Under the pieces are notes generated by a model. It saw nothing but the letters and a program-made list of their open reading frames with translations. It was not told where the DNA came from and searched no databases. The position numbers and the translations under genes were made by a program. Below are positions 1 to 9,794 of a stretch of DNA of 64,000 nucleotides, piece after piece (positions within the stretch are counted from its first letter, which is position 1; every line of letters begins with the position of its first letter). Source of the stretch: Kaistella montana (GTDB taxonomy: Bacteria; Bacteroidota; Bacteroidia; Flavobacteriales; Weeksellaceae); contig NZ_JANFQP010000001.1 in the NCBI RefSeq assembly GCF_024436175.1, positions 248,001-312,000 on the forward strand. Reading direction: 5' to 3'.

Positions 1-923
1 TTCACTTCGCGAGATTTGGCTATTCCATTTTTATCGATTACAAAAACGTAAGTTTTATCCTGAATTTCGTAAGTTGCTTTTTGAGGAATAATGATCGCAC
101 CGATGAGCGGAACTTGCATTTGGATTTTCCCGGTTTCGCCATTTCTCAGGATGCTTTTGGAATTCGGAAACTTCGCACGAAAAGCGATATTCCCTGTTTC
201 ACCGTCAAATTCACCTTCCACGGTTTGTACATAACCGGTTTCCGGGAATTTTTCGCCATTGGCCATTACCAATGAAACCGGAGTTTTCTGGTTTTCAGAA
301 GAATGCGTCATGTAATTGATGTATTCCGGTTCCGCGACATTGAAATAAGCGAAAATTCCGGAGTTGTCGGATAGGGAAGTCAGCAAATCGCCTTCATCCA
401 CCAAACTTCCCAATTTCAGTGGCAAACGGTTGATGATTCCGGAAAACGGCGCACGAATATTGGTAAACGATAAATGAATTTGAGCGGCTTTCATTTCGGC
501 AACTGCGGCATCCAATTTTGCTTTTGCCATGGCTCTTTCTTGTGGAGAAACCACATTGTTTTTGGATAAAGTACTCGCGTTTTGAAGCTCAATTTGCGCT
601 TGTGTAACTTCAGCTTTGGCTTTCATATAATCTGCCTGATAAAGCTGTGGCATGATTTGGAAAAGCACTTGTCCTTGATGAACATATTGGCCTTCATCTA
701 CATACACTTTTTGTAGAAAACCCTTTTCCTGAGCGCGAATCTCGATGTTTTTTACTGATTTAATTTGTGCTACATATTCTTTGGTAAGCGTGGTGTCTTT
801 TTTTACCGGATTGGTAACGGGATAAACCGCATTTTCTTCTTTTTCTTCGGGTTTCTTCGAACACGAAACTGCTAATAATGCGCTGCACAATGCAATGCCT
901 GAAAATAATTTAAACATAACCAT
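1..923 (-). CDS. RND efflux periplasmic adaptor subunit (HlyD/AcrA family), 3' end outside window
   Basis: Membrane-fusion subunit that would link an inner-membrane RND pump to an outer-membrane channel. Translated from the minus strand it starts MVMFKLFSGIALCSAL with a lipobox ending AVSC, so it is a lipoprotein anchored after signal cleavage. It continues with the biotinyl-lipoyl hairpin (IEIRAQEKGFLQKVYVDEG), a coiled-coil helical hairpin rich in Ala and Gln, then IRAPFSGIINRLPLKLGSLV, which is typical of AcrA/MexA. About 307 codons are present and the C-terminal part runs off the left edge; the pump gene should follow there. ATG codons exist at 923 and 917 in the same frame; the second gives the more usual MFKLF start. 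No Shine-Dalgarno is seen. Family assignment is firm; substrate is unknown. Confidence 0.9.
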   Translation of the reverse strand, partial: MVMFKLFSGIALCSALLAVSCSKKPEEKEENAVYPVTNPVKKDTTLTKEYVAQIKSVKNIEIRAQEKGFLQKVYVDEGQYVHQGQVLFQIMPQLYQADYMKAKAEVTQAQIELQNASTLSKNNVVSPQERAMAKAKLDAAVAEMKAAQIHLSFTNIRAPFSGIINRLPLKLGSLVDEGDLLTSLSDNSGIFAYFNVAEPEYINYMTHSSENQKTPVSLVMANGEKFPETGYVQTVEGEFDGETGNIAFRAKFPNSKSILRNGETGKIQMQVPLIGAIIIPQKATYEIQDKTYVFVIDKNGIAKSREV

Positions 924-1052
924 GGTAAGTTTTTAAAAAGTATTATTGATTTTTTTTAATAAAAGAATTGGTGTAGAATTTCGAATGAAATAATACAGGG
1001 ATTAGCATTGAATATCTATGATAATCAATGTTTTAATAACGGAAATTGAATT

Positions 1053-1433
1053 TTAAAGGCGTAAATTCTCCAACAAAATATATCGTCGATTGACGTTTCT
1101 GTTGAGTAGAAAAAGGGTGAAAGGAGACAAAGATTTCTCCCGATAAAGAAAATGAAGGGCTAAGTTGAACAAAACCACAACACTAGCAATAAATGAAATG
1201 AATGAATAATCGGAAAACTGGATATCATCATCAGTGAAATCCTGTTTAAATCCTTCTATATTGTGTTTTTGTGATTTTTCTTTTTCAAAAATCTTTAATG
1301 AAGGATTATGAATTTTGGAAAGCGATTGACCTACAAAAACCTTCATATCACTGCTAAAATCCACGGCGAAAATGTTTTTCAACAGGAACAGTAGAAAAAT
1401 TACAGGAAAAAGGTAAGTAAGTGCTCTCTTCAT
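1053..1433 (-). CDS. Hypothetical small membrane protein
   Basis: 126 codons from ATG. I do not recognise the family. The N-terminus (MKRALTYLFPVIFLLFLLK) is a signal peptide or signal anchor, residues 25-75 are polar with a Lys/Glu-rich stretch, residues about 77-95 (FISFIASVVVLFNLALHFL) form a second membrane segment, and the tail is basic with several Arg. This suggests two membrane passes or one pass after signal cleavage. It lies 130 bp upstream of the efflux adaptor on the same strand, so it may share its transcript. A TACATTTG -7-like box sits 8 nt before the start. Coding is supported by the sensible signal sequence and promoter, not by homology. Confidence 0.5.
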   Translation of the reverse strand: MKRALTYLFPVIFLLFLLKNIFAVDFSSDMKVFVGQSLSKIHNPSLKIFEKEKSQKHNIEGFKQDFTDDDIQFSDYSFISFIASVVVLFNLALHFLYREKSLSPFTLFLLNRNVNRRYILLENLRL

Positions 1434-1441
1434 TTTCGGCG

Positions 1442-1449
1442 CAAATGTA
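1442..1449 (-). promoter_or_regulatory. Putative -7 box (TACATTTG) for the small membrane protein
   Basis: The minus strand reads TACATTTG, an exact TAnnTTTG match, ending 8 nt before the ATG at 1433. No TTTG -33 element is visible at the usual distance, so this is a motif match only. Confidence 0.35.
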
Positions 1450-1614
1450 CAGTGATTGTAGAATATAAAAGAATAGCATTAACAAAATTTAACGTTTTTT
1501 AAGGACTTTTGTTTCCTATTTTTATGAAATTATCAAACAGTAATAGTAATTTTCAAAGGGTTTCTATGAAAGACAGATTTCGTAATGATGATTTATCACC
1601 TCAAAAAAAATAAG

Positions 1615-1622
1615 TATTTTTG
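1615..1622 (+). promoter_or_regulatory. Putative -7 box (TATTTTTG) for the phosphopantetheinyl transferase gene
   Basis: Exact TAnnTTTG match 32 nt before the ATG at 1655. No clear TTTG -33 element is present. Confidence 0.4.
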
Positions 1623-1654
1623 CGAAGCTTCAATTCGTTTTGTATTGTTAAAAT

Positions 1655-2266
1655 ATGCCATTATACCGAGATTTTTCCGATGATCATGCCACCATACTTC
1701 TTTGGAAATATGATGAAAATGAAATGCTGGATCCTCAGGAATTGTTGGAAAAAGAAAATGATGATCGGATTAAAGATTATCATCCGACCAAGTTGAAAGA
1801 GTATCTTTTGGTAAGAAAAATCCTGAAATCGGTGTTGCCGGATTATAAAATTCTCTATAATGGCCGCGAACCTTATCTTTTTCCGAAAGATTTCGAGATT
1901 TCAATTACGCATTCGTTTCCGTACGCGGCTTTGGCGATTTCTAAAAACAAAGTCGGAATTGATATTGAGCCATTTAATCCGAAAATCGTCAGAATAAAGC
2001 ACAAATTTCTGCATGAAGAAGAGGCTGGTTTTATAGAAAAAGACAAGGAAGTGGCCTATCTCACGGTGATTTGGTCGCTGAAAGAGAGCATGTACAAGAT
2101 TCACCATTCCAATTACTGGTCGCTCAAAAAGCACTATGAAGTGAAGCCTTTCAGTCTCGATTTTCCCTTCAATATTATGTGTAGGGTTCACGATGATCAG
2201 GTTTCAGATTTGTACAAAGCCCGGGTCGAGTTTTTCGACCATTATTGCTTCACCATTGTAGACTGA
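1655..2266 (+). CDS. 4'-phosphopantetheinyl transferase superfamily protein (Sfp/AcpT type)
   Basis: Transfers the phosphopantetheine arm of CoA to a Ser of carrier proteins such as ACP. The 203-residue protein carries the Sfp-family motifs in order: ISITHS at about 82-87 (CoA contact), VGIDIEP at 100-106 (Mg2+ Asp and Glu) and WSLKESMYK at 140-148 (catalytic Glu and CoA-binding Lys). Length is normal for the two-repeat Sfp/HetI type rather than the roughly 120-residue AcpS. The ATG lies 32 nt after a good -7 box. The 3' end overlaps the convergent FUSC gene by 25 bp. No polyketide or peptide synthetase is nearby, so the likely client is fatty-acid ACP, or flexirubin-type synthesis elsewhere in the genome; that is inference. 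Confidence 0.9.
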   Translation: MPLYRDFSDDHATILLWKYDENEMLDPQELLEKENDDRIKDYHPTKLKEYLLVRKILKSVLPDYKILYNGREPYLFPKDFEISITHSFPYAALAISKNKVGIDIEPFNPKIVRIKHKFLHEEEAGFIEKDKEVAYLTVIWSLKESMYKIHHSNYWSLKKHYEVKPFSLDFPFNIMCRVHDDQVSDLYKARVEFFDHYCFTIVD

Positions 2267-4503
2267 ATTTCCGGTTCCAGTTTTTCCGCACATTTTCGTT
2301 GTTCCTTCGCTACATCATAGATCAACTCGAGGATTTCTCTAAGGTTTTTCAACTCTGTCAATCGGGTGATTCTGTTTGGATCTCGGCGGTCTGAAATGTC
2401 GTTTTCCATGATTTCCTTCTTCCGGGTTTCAAGGAGTTTTTCTACGGTGTCTTCAGGTTTTAGTTGACTTTCTTCCACAATATCACGGTGGTATTTTTTC
2501 TGGTTCAGGATGAGTCCGGTGCGCAATAATTCGGCAGAAATTTTACGGTTCCAGCTGTCGAAATCGATTTCAGGGTAATCTTTTGCCTTTTTGGAATATT
2601 GGGAAAACGAAGCGATATAAGCTGTAATCAAATGTGCGGTATTCACAAATTGATGCACCAATTCCATCTTTTTTTGTTGGTTTTTAGGATCGGAAATCAT
2701 TCTTTGGAAATTATCCGAAAGGTTTCCGAGATCGATGATGGCGTCTTTTCTTTTAAGTTTATAATCCTGAATTCCTGCGTTTTCATTTTTAAAGAAATCC
2801 ATTGCAGCATTGAAATATTTCAAGTTGCTTTTAGTGGTTTTTTGCATTAAAACTAAATTCTGCGTATGCTCCCAAACCGGTAATATAAAGTAAGAAACCG
2901 CGAATGCAACGAGACCTGCGATTGCGGTATCAAGAATTCGGTCTTTGAAAATAAGGTTCACATTTCCGGGTGTGAGGAAATTAAAAGTCAGGAAAATATA
3001 AATCGTCATGAACAAAACTGCCCAGAAATATCTGGCTTTCAGAAAGGTGAAACAAAGAATCATCGAAAGCAATAAAAGCGTAAAAAGAACGCTATTGTTA
3101 TCGATAAAAAACAAGATAAGATAGGCCAAAACCGCTCCCACAACTGTTCCATATAATCGCAAAAGATTGCGGTGTTTGGTGGTAGAGTAGGCCGGTTTCA
3201 TGATCGCGACGAGGGTAATGAGAATCCAGTAGGAATGTCCGATTCCCAAGAAACTAAGCTTTGAAATGGCGTAACCAATCAGCAATGCGATGGTGATTCG
3301 CACCGAATGGCGAAAATGCGAGGATTTCAACGAAAGATTATTGCGCAGCACTTTGAAATTGATTTTCTCTTCCGCAGTTACAAATTTTCGGTAATCTAAG
3401 CCTGTTGAAAGACTTTTTGCCAACTTAATATCTTGGGTAAATACTTTATAAATGGTTTTTATTTCGTCGGTGATATCGGTAATTCGCACCAAGATGAGGC
3501 GCAGAATCATGAAATCTTCGAGGTTTTCCGCATTCAGGCGACTGGTTCTCAAGTCGAAATATTGCTCGTAAATATTGCTTAATTCTTCATCAATTTTATA
3601 AATCGGTTTTGCTTTGGTTCCACCTTGTAAAGCGATTCCGATATTGCTAAGTTCTTCCGAAATTTTCGAAAGGTATTCGCTGATTGATGTTAAAAATCCG
3701 GTATTTCCGAAGGTTTCCTGAATTTTTCGGTAGTCGCTTTCGGAAGTCATCAGTTTTTCGTGAAGATCGATAGAATTTAGGAACATCAACATCAAAAGCC
3801 GGCTTGTCGTGGTAGATTCATTGACGATTTTCCTTGTCTGGAAAACAGTTTCTCGAGTTTCTTCCTGAAGATTTTTAATTTTAATTTGCTGAGAAATTAC
3901 TTGCGAATGAAGTAATGAAAAATCGGGATTTGGCTGATAAAATTTAGATTTAATGTTGAGGTAATCGGCAAGTTCGAGATAGTTTTCGCCAATCATTTGC
4001 CCCGCCAATTTATAGGGTTGAATTTTTGAAACAATTAAAAAAATAAGCAAATACAAAACTGCGCCCGCCAGAAAGGTGAGCAAACTTTGAAATAAATTTT
4101 CACCACTGAGATGTCCATCAATGAAAATTCCTAAAACGACTAAAGAAAGCGAACCCACTGCGGCAAGTCTTTGTCCATAGATCCCAATCATTGAGAAAAA
4201 CATTCCGAAGAAAATAATTTCAAGATAGATCAATACTGGGAATGTTTTTAGAAAACTCGCCACTAATGCTACCAAAAAGAATGAAATCACGGCAAGAATG
4301 AGTGCGTTTCTTCGGCGGATAAAGGGGCCAGGTTGATCGGTAAGTCCTACAAAACTGGTTGCCAGAGGAAGCAGGAAGTATTCTTTAAGCAAACCAAAAT
4401 ATGCTAGAATAATGCTCGGAACCACAATCGCCAGAGAAATACGAATCGCCGAATAAATATATTGGCTTGTTGTAAATTTTCTGAGTTGTGCGGCATAATT
4501 CAT
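2242..4503 (-). CDS. FUSC family (YccS/YhfK-like) inner-membrane protein
   Basis: 753 residues with two hydrophobic blocks, about residues 15-165 and 395-525, each with several membrane segments, separated by and followed by long cytoplasmic helical regions. This duplicated layout is that of the FUSC/aromatic acid exporter-like family (YccS, YhfK). The second block contains the conserved run GIGHSYWILITLVAIMKPAY, followed by RLYGTVVGAVLAYLI, which is the FUSC hallmark. Members are implicated in efflux of aromatic or toxic acids, but the substrate here is unknown. The C-terminus is Lys/Glu-rich. The gene is monocistronic: porV ends upstream with a terminator between, and its 3' end overlaps the convergent phosphopantetheinyl transferase gene. 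TAAATTTG ends only 4 nt before the ATG, which suggests a leaderless mRNA. Confidence 0.85.
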   Translation of the reverse strand: MNYAAQLRKFTTSQYIYSAIRISLAIVVPSIILAYFGLLKEYFLLPLATSFVGLTDQPGPFIRRRNALILAVISFFLVALVASFLKTFPVLIYLEIIFFGMFFSMIGIYGQRLAAVGSLSLVVLGIFIDGHLSGENLFQSLLTFLAGAVLYLLIFLIVSKIQPYKLAGQMIGENYLELADYLNIKSKFYQPNPDFSLLHSQVISQQIKIKNLQEETRETVFQTRKIVNESTTTSRLLMLMFLNSIDLHEKLMTSESDYRKIQETFGNTGFLTSISEYLSKISEELSNIGIALQGGTKAKPIYKIDEELSNIYEQYFDLRTSRLNAENLEDFMILRLILVRITDITDEIKTIYKVFTQDIKLAKSLSTGLDYRKFVTAEEKINFKVLRNNLSLKSSHFRHSVRITIALLIGYAISKLSFLGIGHSYWILITLVAIMKPAYSTTKHRNLLRLYGTVVGAVLAYLILFFIDNNSVLFTLLLLSMILCFTFLKARYFWAVLFMTIYIFLTFNFLTPGNVNLIFKDRILDTAIAGLVAFAVSYFILPVWEHTQNLVLMQKTTKSNLKYFNAAMDFFKNENAGIQDYKLKRKDAIIDLGNLSDNFQRMISDPKNQQKKMELVHQFVNTAHLITAYIASFSQYSKKAKDYPEIDFDSWNRKISAELLRTGLILNQKKYHRDIVEESQLKPEDTVEKLLETRKKEIMENDISDRRDPNRITRLTELKNLREILELIYDVAKEQRKCAEKLEPEIQSTMVKQ

Positions 4504-4507
4504 AGGA

Positions 4508-4515
4508 CAAATTTA
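4508..4515 (-). promoter_or_regulatory. Putative -7 box (TAAATTTG) 4 nt before the FUSC gene start
   Basis: The minus strand reads TAAATTTG-TCCT-ATG. With the start codon this close, the transcript would begin at or within a few bases of the ATG. Confidence 0.45.
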
Positions 4516-4530
4516 AGAGTAATTCTACAA

Positions 4531-4557
4531 AAAAAGCCCCAATTTCTTGAGGCTTTT
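4531..4557 (-). terminator. Rho-independent terminator of porU-porV
   Basis: Inverted repeat AAAAAGCCCC / GAGGCTTTT (one mismatch) about 25 nt past the porV stop. On the minus strand it is followed by a T-rich run. Confidence 0.7.
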
Positions 4558-4580
4558 CGTATTTTTTTTATTAAATAAAA

Positions 4581-5699
4581 TTAATAGTCAGCGTTGGAAG
4601 AATCTTCACCGATATTCCAAGTAAGTCCGAATCTTAAGGTATTATCTAATGCTGAATTTACTTTGGAAGTGTTGATAAGGTAAGACATATCTAATCCGAA
4701 AGACTGGTATTTCAACCCAACTCCGACGGTAGCGTATTGTCTGGCTCCTTGTTGCTCACTTTCGTGGAAATAACCGCCTCTTAAAGCGAATGCATTGTCG
4801 TATTCATATTCAACAGCGCCACTGAACATAACACTTTGTGGGTTGCTGAATGATTTTCCGATTCCTTCAATTACTCCGACATTTGGAACGTTTCCGGTTT
4901 CATCCGGACCAGCAACCAATAATTTGGAAGCTTCAAAGTTTACACCTACTCGGTTCAAATCATCAATAAATAAATCGTAACCCGCTCCTAATCTTGCAGT
5001 AGTTGGAAGATAAGATCTGGATTCTTCATCACCGGTATAATCCAATCTTGGACCTAAATTTTGAATGGCAAAACCTGCTCTTGCACGACCTTCGAATTCA
5101 TTAATACTCGTGTGTCTTTCCGATTGGAAATATCCTGAAACATCTACTGCGAAAGAGTTTGCAGGCTTCAATGTGTTATCAGAGTTGAATCCTCCGGATA
5201 AATCTGAACGAATGAAACGACCAGTTACCGCCATGGAATAATAATCTGAAAGCTTCAGACCATATGCCACATCGATGGAAAATTCGTTAGGTTTTACTGT
5301 TCCTGATGATATGTCCGGTGTTAGGATATCCCTTAAATCTACTTCTCCCATGTTAAAATAGTAAATACTAGCAGAAATAGTAGCTCTTTCTTCTTCTCCC
5401 AAAAATTGATGATAGGCACCGTAAAGCAAGAAGGTATCATTTGTGAGCTTATTCATGTATGGAGTATAATTAACTCCAATTGCAGAAGTAGTTTTGCTGA
5501 ATGGGTATTTCGCAGCGTTCCAGAACTGTGAGAAACCATCAGTAGTAGTTGCGACCCCTTGATCTCCCATACCTCCAGCTCTTGCATCCGGGGAAATCCT
5601 TAGAAACGGAGCTCCGGTAAGTACAGGCTGAATTTGCGAATAAGCAGCTACACTTACTCCTAAACTTAGTCCTAAAAATAATTTTTTAGTCAATTTCAT
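4581..5699 (-). CDS. porV: Type IX secretion system outer-membrane protein PorV (LptO)
   Basis: Outer-membrane beta-barrel shuttle of the type IX secretion system; it receives cargo from the SprA translocon and forms the attachment complex with the sortase PorU. The 372-residue protein has a signal peptide (MKLTKKLFLGLSLGVSVAAYSQ) followed by the family-typical FLRISPDARAGGMGDQGVAT and WNAAKYPF, then alternating amphipathic strands ending in a barrel-like C-terminus (LRFGLTWNIGE). Length matches known PorV proteins. It lies 27 bp downstream of porU on the same strand, the arrangement usual in Flavobacteriia, and a terminator follows. Secreted substrates are not encoded nearby. Confidence 0.93.
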   Translation of the reverse strand: MKLTKKLFLGLSLGVSVAAYSQIQPVLTGAPFLRISPDARAGGMGDQGVATTTDGFSQFWNAAKYPFSKTTSAIGVNYTPYMNKLTNDTFLLYGAYHQFLGEEERATISASIYYFNMGEVDLRDILTPDISSGTVKPNEFSIDVAYGLKLSDYYSMAVTGRFIRSDLSGGFNSDNTLKPANSFAVDVSGYFQSERHTSINEFEGRARAGFAIQNLGPRLDYTGDEESRSYLPTTARLGAGYDLFIDDLNRVGVNFEASKLLVAGPDETGNVPNVGVIEGIGKSFSNPQSVMFSGAVEYEYDNAFALRGGYFHESEQQGARQYATVGVGLKYQSFGLDMSYLINTSKVNSALDNTLRFGLTWNIGEDSSNADY

Positions 5700-5726
5700 A
5701 AAGTCGTTTTTTATCGTTCATATTTT

Positions 5727-8700
5727 TTATTTTAAAATGACCATTTTTTCTACAGCGGTTGCGCTTCCTTTGCATTTGTCCTGATTTTGACTTTTCGCAA
5801 AGATTTTAAATATATAAGTTCCTTTTCCTACCGCATCCCCAAAATCATCTTTTCCGTCCCATTCAATAGCAGTTCTTGGAGTTCTATAACCTTGGTAGAA
5901 CAGCTCAGCGGTAACCGAAGTACTTATGGTTTTAACTAGTTTTCCTGTGATGGTATAGATCTGCACATTCACGTCTAAAATATCATCGCAATTGTGCTCG
6001 AACTGTACGTAGGTTTTGCTGGTAAAAGGATTTGGCCAATTTAAGAGTTTATTAACAATTAAATTTTGGTTGGTTTCATCTTTAACCATAAAGTTTAACG
6101 TTTGAGTAGTTGCATTATTGTTGATGTCCCACACTTTAAAAGTAAGTTGATGAGCTCCAGGTGATAAATTTCGGAATGGGTAACTTACATTTCCTTTCTG
6201 ATAATCAGATAAAGAAGGATTAGTACATCCGTTTCCGTCGCCGGAAAAATAGAAATCATTCAGCGCTACAGTATTGATAATTTGCCCGTCGAGAACCACG
6301 GTGATGTCGTGCCCAATTCCCGAACCGGTAGAGTTGATTCCCTTGTCATCGGTTACACAAGCCAAAAGCATTGGATTCTGATCGGTAATTCCGCCATCCG
6401 CAAAATTGGTATTGTTCATGTAAAGTTGAACTTTCGGCGCTTCATTATCATTGATTCCATCCGGATTGATTCCGCCAATTTTTTGAACTTGATTGCTGAA
6501 AACATCAAAAACTTTATTATCAGCATAAGCTAAAATTCTGCCGTCACCAATTTCATAATTAATGTCTTTTGGAACATAAAATTCCACCGTGAAAGTGCCA
6601 TTTACCGCTTGACCGGAAGATTTCACAATCGATCCACCTTCTTCTGTGTAATTGAGAACGGGGTTCATTTTTGGAACTCCGTCGTTGTTCAATGTTTTTT
6701 TGTTGAGTCTTTTATCAAAGATATTAATCGCCACTCTTCCGTTAAAGGTATTGTCAATCGTTCCGTCGGCTTTGTTGATGCGGCCTTTCACTTTCACGAA
6801 ATCCAATGCGCGCAACTGCCCGGGAACCGGAGATTCGATATTATCGATGGTTAATAATCTTTTCGGACGGCTCATTTTGGTCGCTGGATCACCTAATAAA
6901 TTCACTTTCAAGTGGTCGGCATGAGCTCCTTTTTCAATTTTAGCCTTTAAGAAAGCATCTCCTAAACTTGTGAAATCGTCATTCACCAAATTAAAAAGAT
7001 GTCGGGTGAAAATCGTGGTAAATACTTCGCCATATCCAACACCGATTGCGCGGCTGGAAGTAAGCATCATCGAAGCACCACCTTGTTTAGATTTCATCAC
7101 TTGTTCTCCCGCAGAAAACGTTGCCGGATCGTCCCAAAGCGTGAATTCACAGGTGATGGTAGAAACCAGCGGAAATCTTGCGTAAACGTTATTGTAATTA
7201 TTGAAATTCTGAATTTCATCTAAAGTTAAAACTCTTTCTTGCGCCCATCCGTTGATTCCTCCATGTCCGAAATAAAACAAATAAAGGCTGTTTCCTACAT
7301 CATTTGCGATGGCTTGGTTTATTTGAGGATATCTTTGTCCACCAGCGGAAGTTTGCGCAGTGAAAGCGTCAAGATAAAGTTTTCTTACGTTGTATTCTTT
7401 TCTTAAATCACCAGTTTCAAAAACATTCACCAATGATGCGTTCATTGTATTATGGAAAGGAAATTGATTATCCGCATCATCATCCACGACGAAATCGAGT
7501 TTCATTCGCCACTCTCCAAACGGGGAAGGTTGACCTGGAAGTGCGTTGTTGTAAGCCAAAGCTTTGTCTATTAAAAGTTTCGCTTCGGAAAGATTGGCTG
7601 CAGGTAATCTTCCAACAGGTAAATCGGGGAGGGAAGAAGAGATCAACACATTATTGGCTAGTTGTGGCGAAGTCATTGTATAATAATCATCAGTCACAAA
7701 TGAGTTGGCATAATCTCCACTTTCTTCACTTTGGTAAGAAGGAACAATATCCGAACCTGGATGGTTTCTTCCTCGGAAATCGTAGGAAGTATCACCGAGG
7801 ATAAACATATATTTTAGTTTTCCTGTTGGTGTATTGAGTTTTGTAGCGAAATCGCGGATGGCAGTAATATCTTTGCTGCCACTGCTGAATTCGTTGTAAA
7901 TTTTATTTACATCAACTACTGCAACGTTATATTTGTCTTGGTAATAGTTGGCCAATCTTTGTGCTTGTCCCATCATTTCTGAGGAGGTAATCATCAAATA
8001 ATCGATGTTTTGCAAGCCTGAAAGATCTTGATTTTCAATTTTTCCCACAAAAGCAGGAACATAAGCATCACTATTTTTGAAAGCTACAAATTCGTTTACA
8101 AATTGGGTGTTGTTGGCAAGGTATCCAAAGCTGAAAGTGCTGTTGCTGCCTGATTTATTTACCTTTTTAGATGCATTGGTAATATCTGAAACCTGCCAAA
8201 CTTGTTCGATCGCCGATGCATCGGAAATATTGAAAGTATATAATTCTGAACTTCCTTCATTGATGTCGTAGCTGCGGAAATTCATTTGAGAATTATTGAA
8301 TTTAAGGTCTTCTTTATATTGAACTTCGGCGTAATCAAAATAGAATTTTCCGTTAGGATTTGCGGCAGTGTTTGGTGTGAAATTAAAGGTAAGTTGGTTC
8401 CCTTGTAAATTGGTTACGGTACCGTTGTACACCAATGGAATTGCCTCTTTTTTCTCGGTCGGAAAAATGGAGGAAATACCAGGATTTTGGTTGTTAATGG
8501 TAGTGGTGATTTGGTTTCCGGCAGATTGATATCCCAACACTCTGGAACGATATCGAATTACATCGCTGGATTGTATCGGCGATTTGGTGGTGAAACTAAG
8601 TGTTTTAGTTCCTGAAATGACATCTCCGGTCCAGATTCGACCGATTTTCATTAAATTGAATTTTTCTTCATTAATGAATTGAAAATCATCATAGCGTGAA

Positions 8701-9632
8701 ATAATATTGGAATTCACAGCCTGATCGGTTTCCTGAACTCTTTTTCCGGGACCTAAATCAAAATTGATGAAATAATAGGCATAATCTTCATAAATATTGA
8801 CAAAATTATACGGTTTATCTGTTCTGGTATCGATTCGTCTGCTCCCAATTCCGTTTGGATAATCATAGTTTTTATAAAGGTTAAATCCGTGTGGTCCTTG
8901 TGCATAAAATAAAGCATAATCACCGTCGTTCCAGGCGCCATCTTCTTCGCCAACCACCTGAATTGCATTTTCTTGTAAAGCCGAATATCTGAAATCCAGA
9001 TTGTGTTCAGGCAGCATCACTCCGCCATTTCCATAAATTCTGAAATTTTTTGGGTTAATATTGGCAGGGTTAATGCCATTATCTCTCAGAAATTGAGCGG
9101 TTATTTTAAAAATTCCGGATTTATTTACTTTTATTTTATAGAAATTTCCACTTTTCAATGGGTTATCGGTGGTGCCGATTTTTCCCGACAACATTGAGCT
9201 AGGTTGGGTAGATTCAGTGCTATTTGCAATGGTAAAAGATGTTAATCTATAAATATTTCCTTTTTCCGATTTCAAGGCAGCAACTTTTACATTCGAAGTA
9301 ATTTCCTGGGTGTAAGGATTGGTGTAATTGCTTATGCCTGCTTGATCTGTATTGGAAATATTGTAAATACTTAAGTCAAAAAGTTCTTTTTGGGAGACTT
9401 TTTCCCAAACTAGATTGGTTACGGTTTGATTTTTTCCTGAAAATTTTCCCTTATTGCTATAATACACGTTACCGTTTTCATAAGAAAAAGCATCATCCTG
9501 AAAATAGGGTACAGTGAGTTGATAGCTTCCGTAGTCTATCTTTTTTGAGCCCTGCCATTGGATTTTAACGGTTTGCGCTGTTGTTAAACAAATCAGAAAA
9601 ATAATAAAAACGAAAGTAAAAATACTTTTCAT
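5727..9632 (-). CDS. porU: Type IX secretion system C-terminal signal peptidase/sortase PorU
   Basis: Cell-surface Cys protease of the gingipain (C25) fold that removes the C-terminal signal of T9SS cargo and attaches cargo to the surface glycolipid. 1301 residues: signal peptide (MKSIFTFVFIIFLICLTTAQ), a long beta-rich N-terminal region, then the C25 domain at roughly 540-910. The catalytic pair is visible as His790 in FYFGHGG and Cys828 in STITCEFTLWDDP. After that come Ig-like segments and, from about residue 1195, a T9SS-type C-terminal domain (LLNWPNPFTSKTYVQFEHN ... KMVILK). PorU is known to keep its own C-terminal domain as its link to PorV. It is first in an operon with porV and divergent from gldJ. 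Confidence 0.95.
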   Translation of the reverse strand: MKSIFTFVFIIFLICLTTAQTVKIQWQGSKKIDYGSYQLTVPYFQDDAFSYENGNVYYSNKGKFSGKNQTVTNLVWEKVSQKELFDLSIYNISNTDQAGISNYTNPYTQEITSNVKVAALKSEKGNIYRLTSFTIANSTESTQPSSMLSGKIGTTDNPLKSGNFYKIKVNKSGIFKITAQFLRDNGINPANINPKNFRIYGNGGVMLPEHNLDFRYSALQENAIQVVGEEDGAWNDGDYALFYAQGPHGFNLYKNYDYPNGIGSRRIDTRTDKPYNFVNIYEDYAYYFINFDLGPGKRVQETDQAVNSNIISRYDDFQFINEEKFNLMKIGRIWTGDVISGTKTLSFTTKSPIQSSDVIRYRSRVLGYQSAGNQITTTINNQNPGISSIFPTEKKEAIPLVYNGTVTNLQGNQLTFNFTPNTAANPNGKFYFDYAEVQYKEDLKFNNSQMNFRSYDINEGSSELYTFNISDASAIEQVWQVSDITNASKKVNKSGSNSTFSFGYLANNTQFVNEFVAFKNSDAYVPAFVGKIENQDLSGLQNIDYLMITSSEMMGQAQRLANYYQDKYNVAVVDVNKIYNEFSSGSKDITAIRDFATKLNTPTGKLKYMFILGDTSYDFRGRNHPGSDIVPSYQSEESGDYANSFVTDDYYTMTSPQLANNVLISSSLPDLPVGRLPAANLSEAKLLIDKALAYNNALPGQPSPFGEWRMKLDFVVDDDADNQFPFHNTMNASLVNVFETGDLRKEYNVRKLYLDAFTAQTSAGGQRYPQINQAIANDVGNSLYLFYFGHGGINGWAQERVLTLDEIQNFNNYNNVYARFPLVSTITCEFTLWDDPATFSAGEQVMKSKQGGASMMLTSSRAIGVGYGEVFTTIFTRHLFNLVNDDFTSLGDAFLKAKIEKGAHADHLKVNLLGDPATKMSRPKRLLTIDNIESPVPGQLRALDFVKVKGRINKADGTIDNTFNGRVAINIFDKRLNKKTLNNDGVPKMNPVLNYTEEGGSIVKSSGQAVNGTFTVEFYVPKDINYEIGDGRILAYADNKVFDVFSNQVQKIGGINPDGINDNEAPKVQLYMNNTNFADGGITDQNPMLLACVTDDKGINSTGSGIGHDITVVLDGQIINTVALNDFYFSGDGNGCTNPSLSDYQKGNVSYPFRNLSPGAHQLTFKVWDINNNATTQTLNFMVKDETNQNLIVNKLLNWPNPFTSKTYVQFEHNCDDILDVNVQIYTITGKLVKTISTSVTAELFYQGYRTPRTAIEWDGKDDFGDAVGKGTYIFKIFAKSQNQDKCKGSATAVEKMVILK

Positions 9633-9794
9633 TGTGTTTGAAGTTTCAGGATTACAAATTAAACGAAAAATAATAGATTTCTTATGAACAATAAAATTAA
9701 TTTGTTAACGTTTTCTAAAAAAAGTAAAATATTAATTTCATTTATTAGAGAAATTCTTTTTTCTTTGTACCTTGATAATATCTATATACCAACT

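Noticed and set aside
9684-9794. 37-codon N-terminal extension of GldJ
   Set aside because: It would bury the lipoprotein signal peptide in the middle of the protein; ATG 9795 gives a proper lipobox.
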